Below, one piece after another: positions 9,918 through 17,701 of a stretch of 64,000 nt of DNA (position 1 is its first letter; each line of letters opens with the position of its first letter). A model generated the notes under the pieces. That model was not told the DNA's origin. It made no database searches and was given only the letters and a program-made list of their open reading frames with translations. The DNA comes from Lentisphaerae bacterium GWF2_50_93 (GTDB lineage: Bacteria > Verrucomicrobiota > Lentisphaeria > Victivallales > GWF2-50-93): contig MHBI01000009.1 in the NCBI GenBank assembly GCA_001804815.1, positions 1 through 64,000 of the forward strand. The letters run 5' to 3'. The translations under genes were made by a program, and so were the position numbers.

Positions 9918-11003
9918 ATGAATGAACTGCAAAGCATCCTTGGAAAAGCACCTGTCTTCCCGAAGATAGAATTGAAACCTTCATACTGGAAGAAAGGCCT
10001 CATTGTCCGGACTCCTAACTGGCTCGGAGATGCCGTAATGGGAATCCCCGCCCTTTTCCAGCTTAAAAAAGCTATGCCTGCAAAATCCAGTCTTGCCGTA
10101 GTCACACCCAAGGGCATATCGGATATTTTCAAGTCCCTTCCATTCATCGATGAAGTCATCGAGACCGACAACAAGTCCTTCTTGAAAAGCAAAAAAGATG
10201 TCTCCAGTATGAGGAGCAAGCATGCTGGAGTCGGCATTCTCTTCAACAATTCATTCAAGAATGCGCTGCTGATGAGACTCGCAGGTATTCCAAAAATATA
10301 TGGGGCTTCAGCGCGCGGCAGGAAGATTCTCCTTAGCAAGGCGTTCAATTTCCCTAGAATAAGGAAATCGGAATTCAATGATTTCCACCAGACAGGGCTT
10401 TATCTCTCCATGGTCTACTCCCTGGGTGCAGAAGAATGGAAAGGCGATTTCCCAGAGTTCAGAGTTGCGAAGAAACCCGAACAGATGAAGAAAGAATTGT
10501 CTGCGCTTGCCGCGAAAACCAATATCCTTGTCCTGGCGCCTGGCGCCGCTTATGGAGAGGCGAAGAGATGGCCCTCGGAAAACTACAGGGAAGTCTGCGC
10601 CTACTGGGTGGATAAGGGCGGTCATGTAGTAATTGCAGGAGCAGGCAAGGAGGCCGACATAGCCCAGATCGTCGCAAAGGGCTTTCCCGAAGACAAGGTT
10701 TTCAACCTGGCCGGTAAGACGGATATCTCGGAACTGATTTTCCTTCTACAGAAGGCGGAATTCTGCGTCGCCAACGACAGCGGCATAATGCACCTTGCCG
10801 CAGCAGTGGGAACTGAAGGTGTCGCGATATTCGGTTCAACTGATCCTTTCCTGACAGGCCCTCTGTCAAAAAAATGGAAGGTCTTCCAGGAGAAACAGAG
10901 CTGCGCCCCGTGCTTCAAAAGAGAATGCGCCACCGGCCAGTACAAATGCCTGAGGGCCATACGTCCCGAAGACGTGATCGACTATATCAAAAGCATAAAA
11001 TAA
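9918..11003 (+). CDS. waaF: Lipopolysaccharide heptosyltransferase II-like (glycosyltransferase family 9)
   Basis: Adds a heptose to the LPS inner core from ADP-heptose at the cytoplasmic face of the inner membrane. The N-terminal domain holds VRTPNWLGDAVMGIPAL (about residues 30-46), the WaaF signature. The C-terminal domain holds LAPGAAYGEAKRWP and VANDSGIMHLAAAVGTEGVAIFG, the nucleotide-sugar binding region, then a Cys-containing end typical of WaaF. Length 361 aa matches the family, with about 25 extra residues before the motif. Other family 9 transferases are possible. The stop codon TAA overlaps the next ATG by one base, so the two genes look translationally coupled despite their different base composition. 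Confidence 0.82.
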   Translation: MNELQSILGKAPVFPKIELKPSYWKKGLIVRTPNWLGDAVMGIPALFQLKKAMPAKSSLAVVTPKGISDIFKSLPFIDEVIETDNKSFLKSKKDVSSMRSKHAGVGILFNNSFKNALLMRLAGIPKIYGASARGRKILLSKAFNFPRIRKSEFNDFHQTGLYLSMVYSLGAEEWKGDFPEFRVAKKPEQMKKELSALAAKTNILVLAPGAAYGEAKRWPSENYREVCAYWVDKGGHVVIAGAGKEADIAQIVAKGFPEDKVFNLAGKTDISELIFLLQKAEFCVANDSGIMHLAAAVGTEGVAIFGSTDPFLTGPLSKKWKVFQEKQSCAPCFKRECATGQYKCLRAIRPEDVIDYIKSIK

Positions 11004-12640
11004 TGAAATCAAAAATCCTATCAGCAATTAGTGCAATTTTCCTCATCGTCGGCGCATTTTCTGTGGTCGCAGCCGAGCCGCGCAGCGCGCTCTATCCTGT
11101 CGACTGGAAGCCGGGCTTCGCGCTCCCCACTGGTGAACGGCTGCAGGACTTCTCCTATGCCGGTTACCGAGGAGGGGGCGTGCCGCTTCCGGAAGGCGAT
11201 TTCCTCCCCGTCATCGACGTTTCGCAGCAGCCCTACGGCGCGGTCGCGGATGGCAAGACCGACGCTCAGCCCGCGATCCAGGCCGCGCTCGATGCAGCGG
11301 CGAAGCAGGGCGGGGCCATCGTCTTCCTGCCTGCAGGTCTCTACCGGTTGGACAACGATTTGCGCGCCACAGCTTCGAAGATCGTGCTGCGCGGGGCAGG
11401 GGGCGACAAGACGAAGCTCTGGTTTTCCGCGGCGGGCGACAACAACCACAGCTTCCTCCGTTTCCGCAGCCCCGACTACAAGCAGGCGGTGCGGCATTAC
11501 CTGACTGCCGATGCGAACGTGTCTGACCGCGTCCTGCATGTCAAAGACACGGATGGCATCACGGTCGGGGACGACGTCGTGATCGGCTTCTCCCTGACCG
11601 AGCGCTATAAGGCCGAGCACGGAATGGAGAAGCTCTGGACCATCCGGAAGACCGGAGCCTGGGTGGAGCGCTTCTGGCGTAGCGTCACGGCGGTGGCGGC
11701 AGACACGATCGAGGTGGACGTGCCGCTTCGGTATCCGGTCCGTCTCGCCGACAAGGCCGCGGTCAGCAAGGTTGAAGGAGTGCTCGCAGAGTGTGGCGTC
11801 GAATATCTCGGGATTGGGAACGTCGCGCCGATGGACGACGCCTGGACGCGCGTCAACTCGAACGTGATCCAGTTCTGGGGCGCGCGCGACAGCTGGGTGC
11901 GCGACGTCCGCAGCTTCGCCCCGCCGGGGAGTGAGCGCTACCACCTGCAAAGCAAGGGCATCCAGATCTGCGAGAGCAAGCGCATGACAGTCGCTGACTG
12001 CGTGCTCGAGAACCCGCAGAACCGCAACGGCGGTGGCAACGGCTACCTTTACGAAATCTCGCGCTGCGATGAAGTTCTCGTGACCGACTGCGTCGGACGG
12101 AACGGGCGCCACAACTTCACGGTGAACGGAGCGATGGGCGCGACCGGCTGCGTCTTCCGCAGGCTCGTCTCGGAAGGAGGCTTCGGGTTCATGAGCTACG
12201 ACCAGTTCAAGGAGCACGAGGCCGGCAACGCGAAGGCGGGCTTCACGGCCTATCCGGACGTTCACATGGGGCTCACGATCGCGATCCTCATCGACAACTG
12301 CCGTCTCGAGGACGGCTGGGACGCCCGCAACCGCGGCGAGATGTCGAACAAAGCCGGCATCACCACGACCGACAGCGTCTTCTGGAACAACCGGGGCGCA
12401 GGCAGGATCACATCGTTCCAGTACAAGTTCGGATACGTGATAGGATCCGGCCCTCAGCTCAAGGTCATCACGGACGAAAAGCCGCTCCCCGCCGCCTTCG
12501 CAGGCACCGCGCCCGCGGACTATTGCGAGCATCTCGGCGAAATGGTGGAACCGCTGTCCCTGTACGACGACCAGCTCGCGCGGCGGCTCGGGGTGAAGGC
12601 GAAGCAGGACGCTCCGCCTCCCGTAGGTGCCAAGCCGTAA
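11003..12640 (+). CDS. Secreted pectate-lyase superfamily / right-handed beta-helix protein
   Basis: Predicted exported 545-aa protein. MKSKILSAISAIFLIVGAFS followed by VVAAEP is a signal peptide with a likely cleavage near residue 24. The segment VIDVSQQPYGAVADGKTDAQ (about residues 68-87) then QAALDAAAKQGGAIVFLPAGLY is the N-terminal hallmark of the Pectate_lyase_3 (PF12708) beta-helix fold; repeated helix coils continue to about residue 500. It probably acts on a polysaccharide, but the substrate is unknown and no catalytic residues can be assigned by eye. The gene is much richer in G+C at third positions than its neighbours, and as a result carries a long spurious antisense open frame, so recent acquisition is likely. 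Confidence 0.82.
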   Translation: MKSKILSAISAIFLIVGAFSVVAAEPRSALYPVDWKPGFALPTGERLQDFSYAGYRGGGVPLPEGDFLPVIDVSQQPYGAVADGKTDAQPAIQAALDAAAKQGGAIVFLPAGLYRLDNDLRATASKIVLRGAGGDKTKLWFSAAGDNNHSFLRFRSPDYKQAVRHYLTADANVSDRVLHVKDTDGITVGDDVVIGFSLTERYKAEHGMEKLWTIRKTGAWVERFWRSVTAVAADTIEVDVPLRYPVRLADKAAVSKVEGVLAECGVEYLGIGNVAPMDDAWTRVNSNVIQFWGARDSWVRDVRSFAPPGSERYHLQSKGIQICESKRMTVADCVLENPQNRNGGGNGYLYEISRCDEVLVTDCVGRNGRHNFTVNGAMGATGCVFRRLVSEGGFGFMSYDQFKEHEAGNAKAGFTAYPDVHMGLTIAILIDNCRLEDGWDARNRGEMSNKAGITTTDSVFWNNRGAGRITSFQYKFGYVIGSGPQLKVITDEKPLPAAFAGTAPADYCEHLGEMVEPLSLYDDQLARRLGVKAKQDAPPPVGAKP

Positions 12641-12775
12641 CGAGGTGCATCCGCAACCTGCTCCCGCAGCCTATGATCCTGTCACTGAAAAGGCGAAGAA
12701 AGCACCAAGAGCATCACCCGCACCGGCAAACAAGTTAAACGGGTATGTGTGGAATCATAATTCCTATCAACAGGA

Positions 12776-13141
12776 ATGGAAGATATGAAGGATTTAAAGC
12801 TTAGACAACCGCCCTGCGACCAGTGTCAGGCTTATTGCTGCAGACGGCACGCCAACAAGGAATTCTCAGTTGTTCTTGACCGGGATGAGCATGAAAGGTT
12901 CCGGGGAATTGCAGTTCCTGCCAGCATCTACTCCGCAGACCAGACTGACCGGGTCATCCCGTACGACAATGAAGGCAACTGCGTGCTGCTCAGCGGCAGA
13001 ACCTGTTCAGTCCACGAACATAAGCCACGGCTCTGCCGGAAATTCTCATGTGTCAATCTCTACATCTGCCGTAGCAGGGAACATGACGACCTGCTCGATG
13101 AATGCCCAGACCTGCTGCAGCTTCTAGAAAAGGGTGTTTGA
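12776..13141 (+). CDS. YkgJ-family cysteine cluster protein (PF03692-like)
   Basis: Small 121-aa cytoplasmic protein with a probable metal- or Fe-S-binding Cys cluster: CDQCQAYCC near residues 17-25, then CVLLSGRTCSVHEHKPRLCRKFSC further on, matching the CxxCxxxCC plus distal Cys layout of the putative zinc- or iron-chelating domain. The role of the family is not established. Two in-frame ATGs exist, 12776 and 12785; GGAAG at 12778-12782 and AGGA at 12772-12775 do not settle the choice. Neighbours give no functional hint. Confidence 0.8.
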   Translation: MEDMKDLKLRQPPCDQCQAYCCRRHANKEFSVVLDRDEHERFRGIAVPASIYSADQTDRVIPYDNEGNCVLLSGRTCSVHEHKPRLCRKFSCVNLYICRSREHDDLLDECPDLLQLLEKGV

Positions 13142-13212
13142 AGGATTTCCTCCAGAGTAGATGTTCATCATAAACCCCAGTATACTTCGCTGCCTGACGA
13201 TATGAAAGTTTC

Positions 13213-14592
13213 TTATTGATAAAACTGACGGCGATATTTGGCGATGACATCTAGATTCTGTCTGGATATTTTCCGAAATGAGGACGAAACATCTGAAGAG
13301 CCAGAGAGGCTCGCCCAGAAATTCGATGCAAGAGCGCTGGCGCGCGTCCAGGAGTTCATTGATTCGGGAGGAGGAGGAGGGGGTGTAATTGGTTGATTTG
13401 GAAGACTGCCTTCGATGTTCGGACGGTAGAGCATGGGCAGCATGTCGTAGGATGGAGCCAACGAAAGAGGACGGTGCCTTCCAAGATAAAGGCTTACGTT
13501 TCCGTAGTGCTTGTCGGTATTCCCCATAAGCGTGCCAAACCACCAAAGTTCTGACAGTCTCTCCGCATCCTCGGAGCCGAGCCATCCTGTTCGTTGCAGT
13601 CTTTCTGCAGCCGCAGTCCAAGACGTATCTGGATTGCCAAAGAAAGCTGAGTCCAGTGCGGCAAGAGATACGAGACCTTTCCTGCCATAGGCGTCTACAC
13701 GGTCGAATCTTGTGGATTCCAGGAAATGGCGCCCTCCACCCTTAATCAGTTGAGTTTTTGAGGCGGCGATTCCAGCCTCCGAAAGAATGCATGAGGCCAA
13801 ATGCTCGGATACAAGCAGATCCGCCCATCGTATGTCCTCGGGACGGCCGCTGTTTCCGTTGAACTTGACGATGACGTGCCGGATGAAATCGCCATCTTTT
13901 ATACAGGAGGTGAATTTAGGCTGTTCGCCGGCAGCAGGGGAACCCGACCATTCTCCGGCCATCATCGCGTCTGCCATCGAGGGATAAGCCTTGTTGCGGG
14001 AGGCAGGAGCCAGCATATCCTGTTTGCCAAGCATGCTTTCCTGGACTGCGGTCAGCATTTCCTGCCCTATGATGAAGGATCCCTGGAGGTTCTGGCCATA
14101 TCGGAGAAGGGCTGACAGGACATCATCTGCCATCCAGTCGCGCGGATCTGCGGACAATCCCAGGAGCTTACTATGTTTTCGAGCGAAGGCCCTTCCAAGG
14201 AATCCCCTGGGACGGAGATCGTCCAGGAACCAGGGAAAGTCGGGGAAGAGTCCGTATGGAAACTCCCCTCCTCTCAAAGTACTCCATGGACTCTCCTGTT
14301 CGAGTAACCATTGCTTCGCCTCCAAAGCATGGAGATTTCCTATGAGGTGAGATTTTCCTTCCAGGTCTATTTCATAAATAGGCCAGACTGGGCCAAGTGC
14401 CGGAATATTGCGCGTAAGTGCGTAGCGAGTCGCTCTGGCACCACCTATGCGATGAATCCTAGGGCCTTTAAAACGGGCAAGAAGTCGCGATATCGTTGGC
14501 TGACTTGCATCCAATGCCGCAGCCAGCTCCTTTGCTGTAAGAGCTCCTTTTCGCCTGAATTCGAATTCAATTATAGCCTCTTGCCTGTCCAT
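13213..14592 (-). CDS. yjjJ: HipA-family Ser/Thr kinase toxin with N-terminal winged helix (YjjJ/HipH type)
   Basis: A 459-aa protein resembling E. coli YjjJ (HipH). Residues about 1-70 form a winged-helix DNA-binding domain (LTAKELAAALDASQPTISRL), and the rest is a HipA-like kinase. The catalytic loop GNTDKHYGNVSLYL and the metal-binding SYDMLPMLYRP are intact, as is the HVIVKF lysine motif. HipA kinases phosphorylate aminoacyl-tRNA synthetases or other targets and cause growth arrest. No hipB-type antitoxin gene is adjacent, as for E. coli yjjJ. The first ATG, at 14592, is preferred; a TTG at 14604 is in frame. A proline run near residue 415 is real, since homologous sequence resumes in the same frame after it. 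Confidence 0.87.
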   Translation of the reverse strand: MDRQEAIIEFEFRRKGALTAKELAAALDASQPTISRLLARFKGPRIHRIGGARATRYALTRNIPALGPVWPIYEIDLEGKSHLIGNLHALEAKQWLLEQESPWSTLRGGEFPYGLFPDFPWFLDDLRPRGFLGRAFARKHSKLLGLSADPRDWMADDVLSALLRYGQNLQGSFIIGQEMLTAVQESMLGKQDMLAPASRNKAYPSMADAMMAGEWSGSPAAGEQPKFTSCIKDGDFIRHVIVKFNGNSGRPEDIRWADLLVSEHLASCILSEAGIAASKTQLIKGGGRHFLESTRFDRVDAYGRKGLVSLAALDSAFFGNPDTSWTAAAERLQRTGWLGSEDAERLSELWWFGTLMGNTDKHYGNVSLYLGRHRPLSLAPSYDMLPMLYRPNIEGSLPNQPITPPPPPPESMNSWTRASALASNFWASLSGSSDVSSSFRKISRQNLDVIAKYRRQFYQ

Positions 14593-14620
14593 GATAGTCC
14601 GCAATTTTAAATGAATAGAT

Positions 14621-14657
14621 ATAAATATTTAGCAAAAGACTTTTGCTAAAGATTTAT
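14621..14657 (-). promoter_or_regulatory. 17-bp-arm inverted repeat upstream of the HipA-family gene
   Basis: The arms 14621-14637 (ATAAATATTTAGCAAAA) and 14641-14657 (TTTTGCTAAAGATTTAT) are complementary at 16 of 17 positions around GAC, with a perfect inner 10 bp. It lies 28 bp before the yjjJ-like ATG. It could be the operator for that protein's own winged helix, or an RNA hairpin of the ATAAAT/ATTTAT type seen at other junctions of this gene run. Direct repeats of ATCCTGT follow at about 14673-14697. Confidence 0.65.
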
Positions 14658-14709
14658 AATGGTTGGAATTATATCCTGTAAATCCTGTTATCCTGTCTAA
14701 TTCCTGGAT

Positions 14710-15858
14710 TTATTTTGAGGAAAGAATCTTGTCGAGAATATTCTCATGTTCTTCTGTCCATGGTGCAGGCCAGAGCTTCTCGAATCCCTTGCGGATTTCG
14801 CAGTTTTCAGAGCCAAAAAGCCTTCTTGTTGCGATTGCAGCGCCTCTGGAAAGTTCGGTAGGGTTGAATCCCTGTGAGACTACAACACGCATCGTCCCTA
14901 TTATCCTGTCGTCCCAGCCCAGCTTGCGCTCGAGATCGCGGCAGACGCGGTCAACTGAATCCGTAAGGAAAGGATTGACCATCCTGACAAGAAGATCATC
15001 CGCATATTCCCTGAATCCCTTTTCAGTGAAGAGTTCATCCGCCCCCTTCCATTTTTTACACAGGGCAAGCCCAGATTCATCTATGAAAGCGAGTCTTCCC
15101 AATTCGATTAGCTTCGGGTGCTTTGCAAGTTCGTGCATGAACGAGATCTTGTTTTCCGAAGCGTGCAGTCCGAGAAGCATGTGGATGGCATTGTGCCCGT
15201 AAAGCTTGGCCTCTTCGAATGGAAGAAGATCCTTCTTGATGAAAAGCCCCTGTGTTTTCCTCTCATCAATTCCAAGGCATCTGCTTATGAGGATCCTATT
15301 GAACTCCTCCACGAGATGCCCGCGGTCTGCAGACGGCGTGAGGGATTTCAGATTCCTTCTGGCGCATTCCGAGGCGGGAATGACACCGCTCATTTTTCCG
15401 ACAACGGTATTCAAGTAATGTGTGTTTGGAAAATTACCGCCGATGGCCTCGTGCAGGAGTTCGGCCGCATGATTGTGGTTCTCGGCGGTATATATGAACC
15501 TCCGGCGGGCGGGCTCCATTGCAAAACCATTTTTCAGCCACGGTGCGATGTTCGCAAAGAATTTGACTCCGGGAAGCGCAGTAGCTATTTCATCCGCCTC
15601 TGCAGCAATGGAGACCAGCTTTTTCAAATCCTCGCTTTCCATCGGATTATAAATTTCCACATCAGGAATATTTTCAGTTTTTATCTTGTCCCTTGCGGCA
15701 ATATTTATAGTTATAAATCCTTTGTCGGCGCGAAGCGCCTTTACAAGGGATTTATCCACGTCGGCGACAACGATCCTGTCGAAGCCTCCTTTGGAAGCCC
15801 CCAGCAGGAATATTCCCGTCTGTATCGGTCCGAATCCAATTCCAAGAAATGTCGACAT
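14710..15858 (-). CDS. NAD-dependent polyol-phosphate dehydrogenase-like protein (mannitol-1-phosphate 5-dehydrogenase family)
   Basis: Predicted 382-aa cytosolic oxidoreductase. The N-terminus STFLGIGFGPIQTGIFLLGA is a Rossmann start of the MtlD/mannitol dehydrogenase type, followed by VVADVDK. A central NHNHAAELL and a C-terminal LYGHNAIHMLLG resemble the conserved Lys/Asn/His active-site region of that superfamily, though by eye the match is distant. The likely reaction is interconversion of a sugar phosphate and its polyol phosphate with NAD(H). The upstream neighbours, a D-lyxose/D-mannose isomerase and a PfkB kinase, support a pentose, mannose or polyol pathway. Exact substrate unknown. 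Confidence 0.68.
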   Translation of the reverse strand: MSTFLGIGFGPIQTGIFLLGASKGGFDRIVVADVDKSLVKALRADKGFITINIAARDKIKTENIPDVEIYNPMESEDLKKLVSIAAEADEIATALPGVKFFANIAPWLKNGFAMEPARRRFIYTAENHNHAAELLHEAIGGNFPNTHYLNTVVGKMSGVIPASECARRNLKSLTPSADRGHLVEEFNRILISRCLGIDERKTQGLFIKKDLLPFEEAKLYGHNAIHMLLGLHASENKISFMHELAKHPKLIELGRLAFIDESGLALCKKWKGADELFTEKGFREYADDLLVRMVNPFLTDSVDRVCRDLERKLGWDDRIIGTMRVVVSQGFNPTELSRGAAIATRRLFGSENCEIRKGFEKLWPAPWTEEHENILDKILSSK

Positions 15859-15878
15859 GTTTTCTTTCGTTTTTAGTT

Positions 15879-15909
15879 ATAAATATTTTAAGCCACTTAA
15901 AATATTTAT
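15879..15909 (-). promoter_or_regulatory. Perfect 14-bp intercistronic hairpin
   Basis: ATAAATATTTTAAG (15879-15892) and CTTAAAATATTTAT (15896-15909) are perfect complements around CCA. The TAA stop of the isomerase gene (15906-15908) lies inside the arm, and the dehydrogenase ATG follows 20 nt after the hairpin on the minus strand. There is no T-run, so it is unlikely to be a plain terminator. Confidence 0.7.
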
Positions 15910-16568
15910 GGATATTCATTGCACAATAAATGCAATGGCTTCTCATCTTCCTCAATATCCGGGAAGCGTCCGATCTTGTCATGGAAACGGTTGTCGTTGG
16001 CGTCATCATTCACCATTGAAACCTCTCCTATGAGGCACATTGATTTTTCTGCCCAGAAACGATGGTAGATGTAGGGCTCGAGCGTAATGCTCTCTCCTGT
16101 TTTCAGTCTCAGAATGCTTCCGGATTTGAGTTTCCTGGTCACTCCATCGACCTGTACTGTGAAACTTCCCTTTGAGAGCTTTTCCTTCTTGTCGGCCTTC
16201 CAGAGCCTCATGACAAGGTCTCCGCCACCACGGTTGATGATGTCTTCCATCTTGTTCCAGTGGAAATGTGTCGGGGTGATCTGGTTGACCTTTGAAATCA
16301 TGATCTTCTCAGCGTATGGCTTTCCGTTTTTCTCGCCATAGCATCCATTTCGGATTGTGAAAAGAAGGAGTCCAAGCTTCTTGAAATCGCCACCGCCGAA
16401 ATCAGTGATATCCCATCCTAGCTTGTTTTTCCTTATCTCATCGCATTCCCTGCCCTTTTTCTTCCACTGCTCCGGAGACCAGAAGGCCCATGGTGGAAGC
16501 TCGAACTTGTGCTTCCTAAAGAAAGCCTTGGCTTCACGAAGATAATCGTTCAATTCAGATCTTCTCAT
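15906..16568 (-). CDS. D-lyxose/D-mannose ketol-isomerase (cupin, PF07385)
   Basis: Interconverts D-lyxose with D-xylulose or D-mannose with D-fructose using a metal held in a cupin barrel. Family features: RSELNDYLREAKAFF at the N-terminus, LPPWAFWSPEQW, NQITPTHFHWNKMEDIINRGGG with the metal-binding His-x-His and Glu (about residues 100-112), and EPYIYHRFWAE with the second His (about 165-175). Length 220 aa is usual. The ATG at 16568 is chosen because GGAG lies 8 nt upstream (CCGGAGAAAATTT then ATG); a further in-frame ATG at 16595 has no such site. The gene is in an operon between a PfkB kinase and the polyol-phosphate dehydrogenase-like gene. Confidence 0.87.
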   Translation of the reverse strand: MRRSELNDYLREAKAFFRKHKFELPPWAFWSPEQWKKKGRECDEIRKNKLGWDITDFGGGDFKKLGLLLFTIRNGCYGEKNGKPYAEKIMISKVNQITPTHFHWNKMEDIINRGGGDLVMRLWKADKKEKLSKGSFTVQVDGVTRKLKSGSILRLKTGESITLEPYIYHRFWAEKSMCLIGEVSMVNDDANDNRFHDKIGRFPDIEEDEKPLHLLCNEYP

Positions 16569-16610
16569 AAATTTTCTCCGGTTATAAATTTTCATCTCAT
16601 GAAAATTTAT
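16567..16610 (-). promoter_or_regulatory. AU-rich intercistronic hairpin with three AAAATTTAT units
   Basis: ATAAATTTTCAT (16584-16595) and ATGAAAATTTAT (16599-16610) are perfect complements around CTC; a third copy of the unit, 16567-16575, overlaps the isomerase start codon. The kinase gene's TGA (16597-16599) lies in the loop. The GGAG ribosome site sits between the hairpin and the third unit, so alternative pairings could hide or expose it. Confidence 0.65.
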
Positions 16611-17610
16611 TTATCAGTTCCTTTACCTGGTCGATTGACTTGATTCCATGCGAGGCGCCAGGATGGCTCAGGGAGGCCGCTGCTACTCCGCTTCCAAATT
16701 CCAGGATGTTCCTGATGGGTTCGCCTTTATTGAGCATGTATAGGCAGCCCGCGCAGAAGGCATCTCCAGCGCCTACAGTGCCTTTTATGAATCCAGAAGG
16801 CAGCTTCAATGAATTCACAGATTCCCTGACAATTTTATTTTTTTCTTTCACAGTTGCCACTGCACCTTCAGGAAAATGGATGACAACCATCTTTCCTACA
16901 CCCATTTTGAGAAGCGCGTCTGCCGCCGCTGCGGCATCTTTGAAATCGATGCTTCCATCTTTCCGGCGGATTGGTTTTTCGAGCACTTTGCCGGCTTCAA
17001 TCTCATTGAATATCAGATAGTCGGTGAACTTGAGGGAAGGGGTGACGATCCTGTTGAAGCGTTCGCTGTTTTCGCTGACGACATCAATTGCCGTTTCAAT
17101 TCCGGCGTCTTTGAGCATGGAGAGCAGCTTTGCCGCCCTCGTTCCAAATTTCCTGTCAGTCTCGTCGAGCTTGTCGAGAAGCAGCAGATAGCCGACAAGA
17201 CAGACTCTGCCCTTGATCTTGTCGATATCGAAATCATCGATGTCCAATGTGGCATTTGCGCCCCGCGCATGGAAGAACGTGCGGTGTCCGTTGGATTTGA
17301 CAGTGATGACATCGGTATATGAGGTGGTATGTCCTTTTCTTTTCCTGAGGAGTTCCGTATTGACATTATGCTTCTTGCAATCTTTCAGGATGAAGTCGCC
17401 ATGCTCATCGTCGCCGATGGCTCCAACCGCCTGCAAGGGCATGTCGGTCCCAAGTTTTGCAAGATCGAGAAGGACGCTGTAAGGGCATCCGCCGTTTGCT
17501 GGAGGTTCTGTCTTCAGGATGCTGGACAGATTTCCTTCTTCCGGATAGCTGTCGACGAATTTTATCAGGTCGATTATCCAGTTTCCGCCTGCGGTTATTC
17601 CAGATCGCAT
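16597..17610 (-). CDS. PfkB-family carbohydrate kinase
   Basis: Ribokinase-fold sugar kinase of 337 aa. The N-terminal motif appears as NGGCPYSVLLDLAKLG with VGAIGDDEHGDFIL. The C-terminal signature FIKGTVGAGDAFCAGCLY (about residues 270-287) supplies the catalytic Asp and anion hole. A GGGAG ribosome site lies 6 nt before the ATG. With the next two genes it forms an isomerase/kinase/dehydrogenase set for a pentose, mannose, fructose or polyol; which sugar is phosphorylated cannot be told from sequence alone. No transporter gene is adjacent. Confidence 0.85.
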   Translation of the reverse strand: MRSGITAGGNWIIDLIKFVDSYPEEGNLSSILKTEPPANGGCPYSVLLDLAKLGTDMPLQAVGAIGDDEHGDFILKDCKKHNVNTELLRKRKGHTTSYTDVITVKSNGHRTFFHARGANATLDIDDFDIDKIKGRVCLVGYLLLLDKLDETDRKFGTRAAKLLSMLKDAGIETAIDVVSENSERFNRIVTPSLKFTDYLIFNEIEAGKVLEKPIRRKDGSIDFKDAAAAADALLKMGVGKMVVIHFPEGAVATVKEKNKIVRESVNSLKLPSGFIKGTVGAGDAFCAGCLYMLNKGEPIRNILEFGSGVAAASLSHPGASHGIKSIDQVKELINKFS

Positions 17611-17638
17611 AAAAAAACTCCCAAATTATTATCTGTAA

Positions 17639-17694
17639 AGTAGCACAGACATTCCTGTCTGTGATTCAGACTCGGGCAGGAATGCCCAAGCTAC
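17639..17694. repeat. Double-hairpin intergenic repeat
   Basis: CACAGACA (17644-17651) pairs with TGTCTGTG (17656-17663) around TTCC; GGGCAGGAATGCCC (17675-17688) is a second small hairpin; GTAGC (17639-17643) and GCTAC (17690-17694) close the whole. It lies between ispE and the kinase gene and may end the ispE transcript, although no clear T-run follows on either strand. The style matches the trpB terminator stem. Confidence 0.55.
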
Positions 17695-17701
17695 CATAAG
17701 A

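Noticed and set aside
11021..12532. 503-codon open frame on the minus strand
   Set aside because: It is the antisense of the GC-rich beta-helix gene; the translation is Arg/Val/Asp-rich with no recognisable fold, while the plus strand has a signal peptide and family motifs.
13300..13400. Possible frameshift near the proline run of the HipA-family gene
   Set aside because: Typical C-terminal sequence (ASNFWASLSGSSDVSSSFRK) continues in the same frame after the prolines, so the gene is intact.
15118..15876. 252-codon plus-strand open frame
   Set aside because: Mirror of the dehydrogenase-like gene; no ribosome site and no domain.
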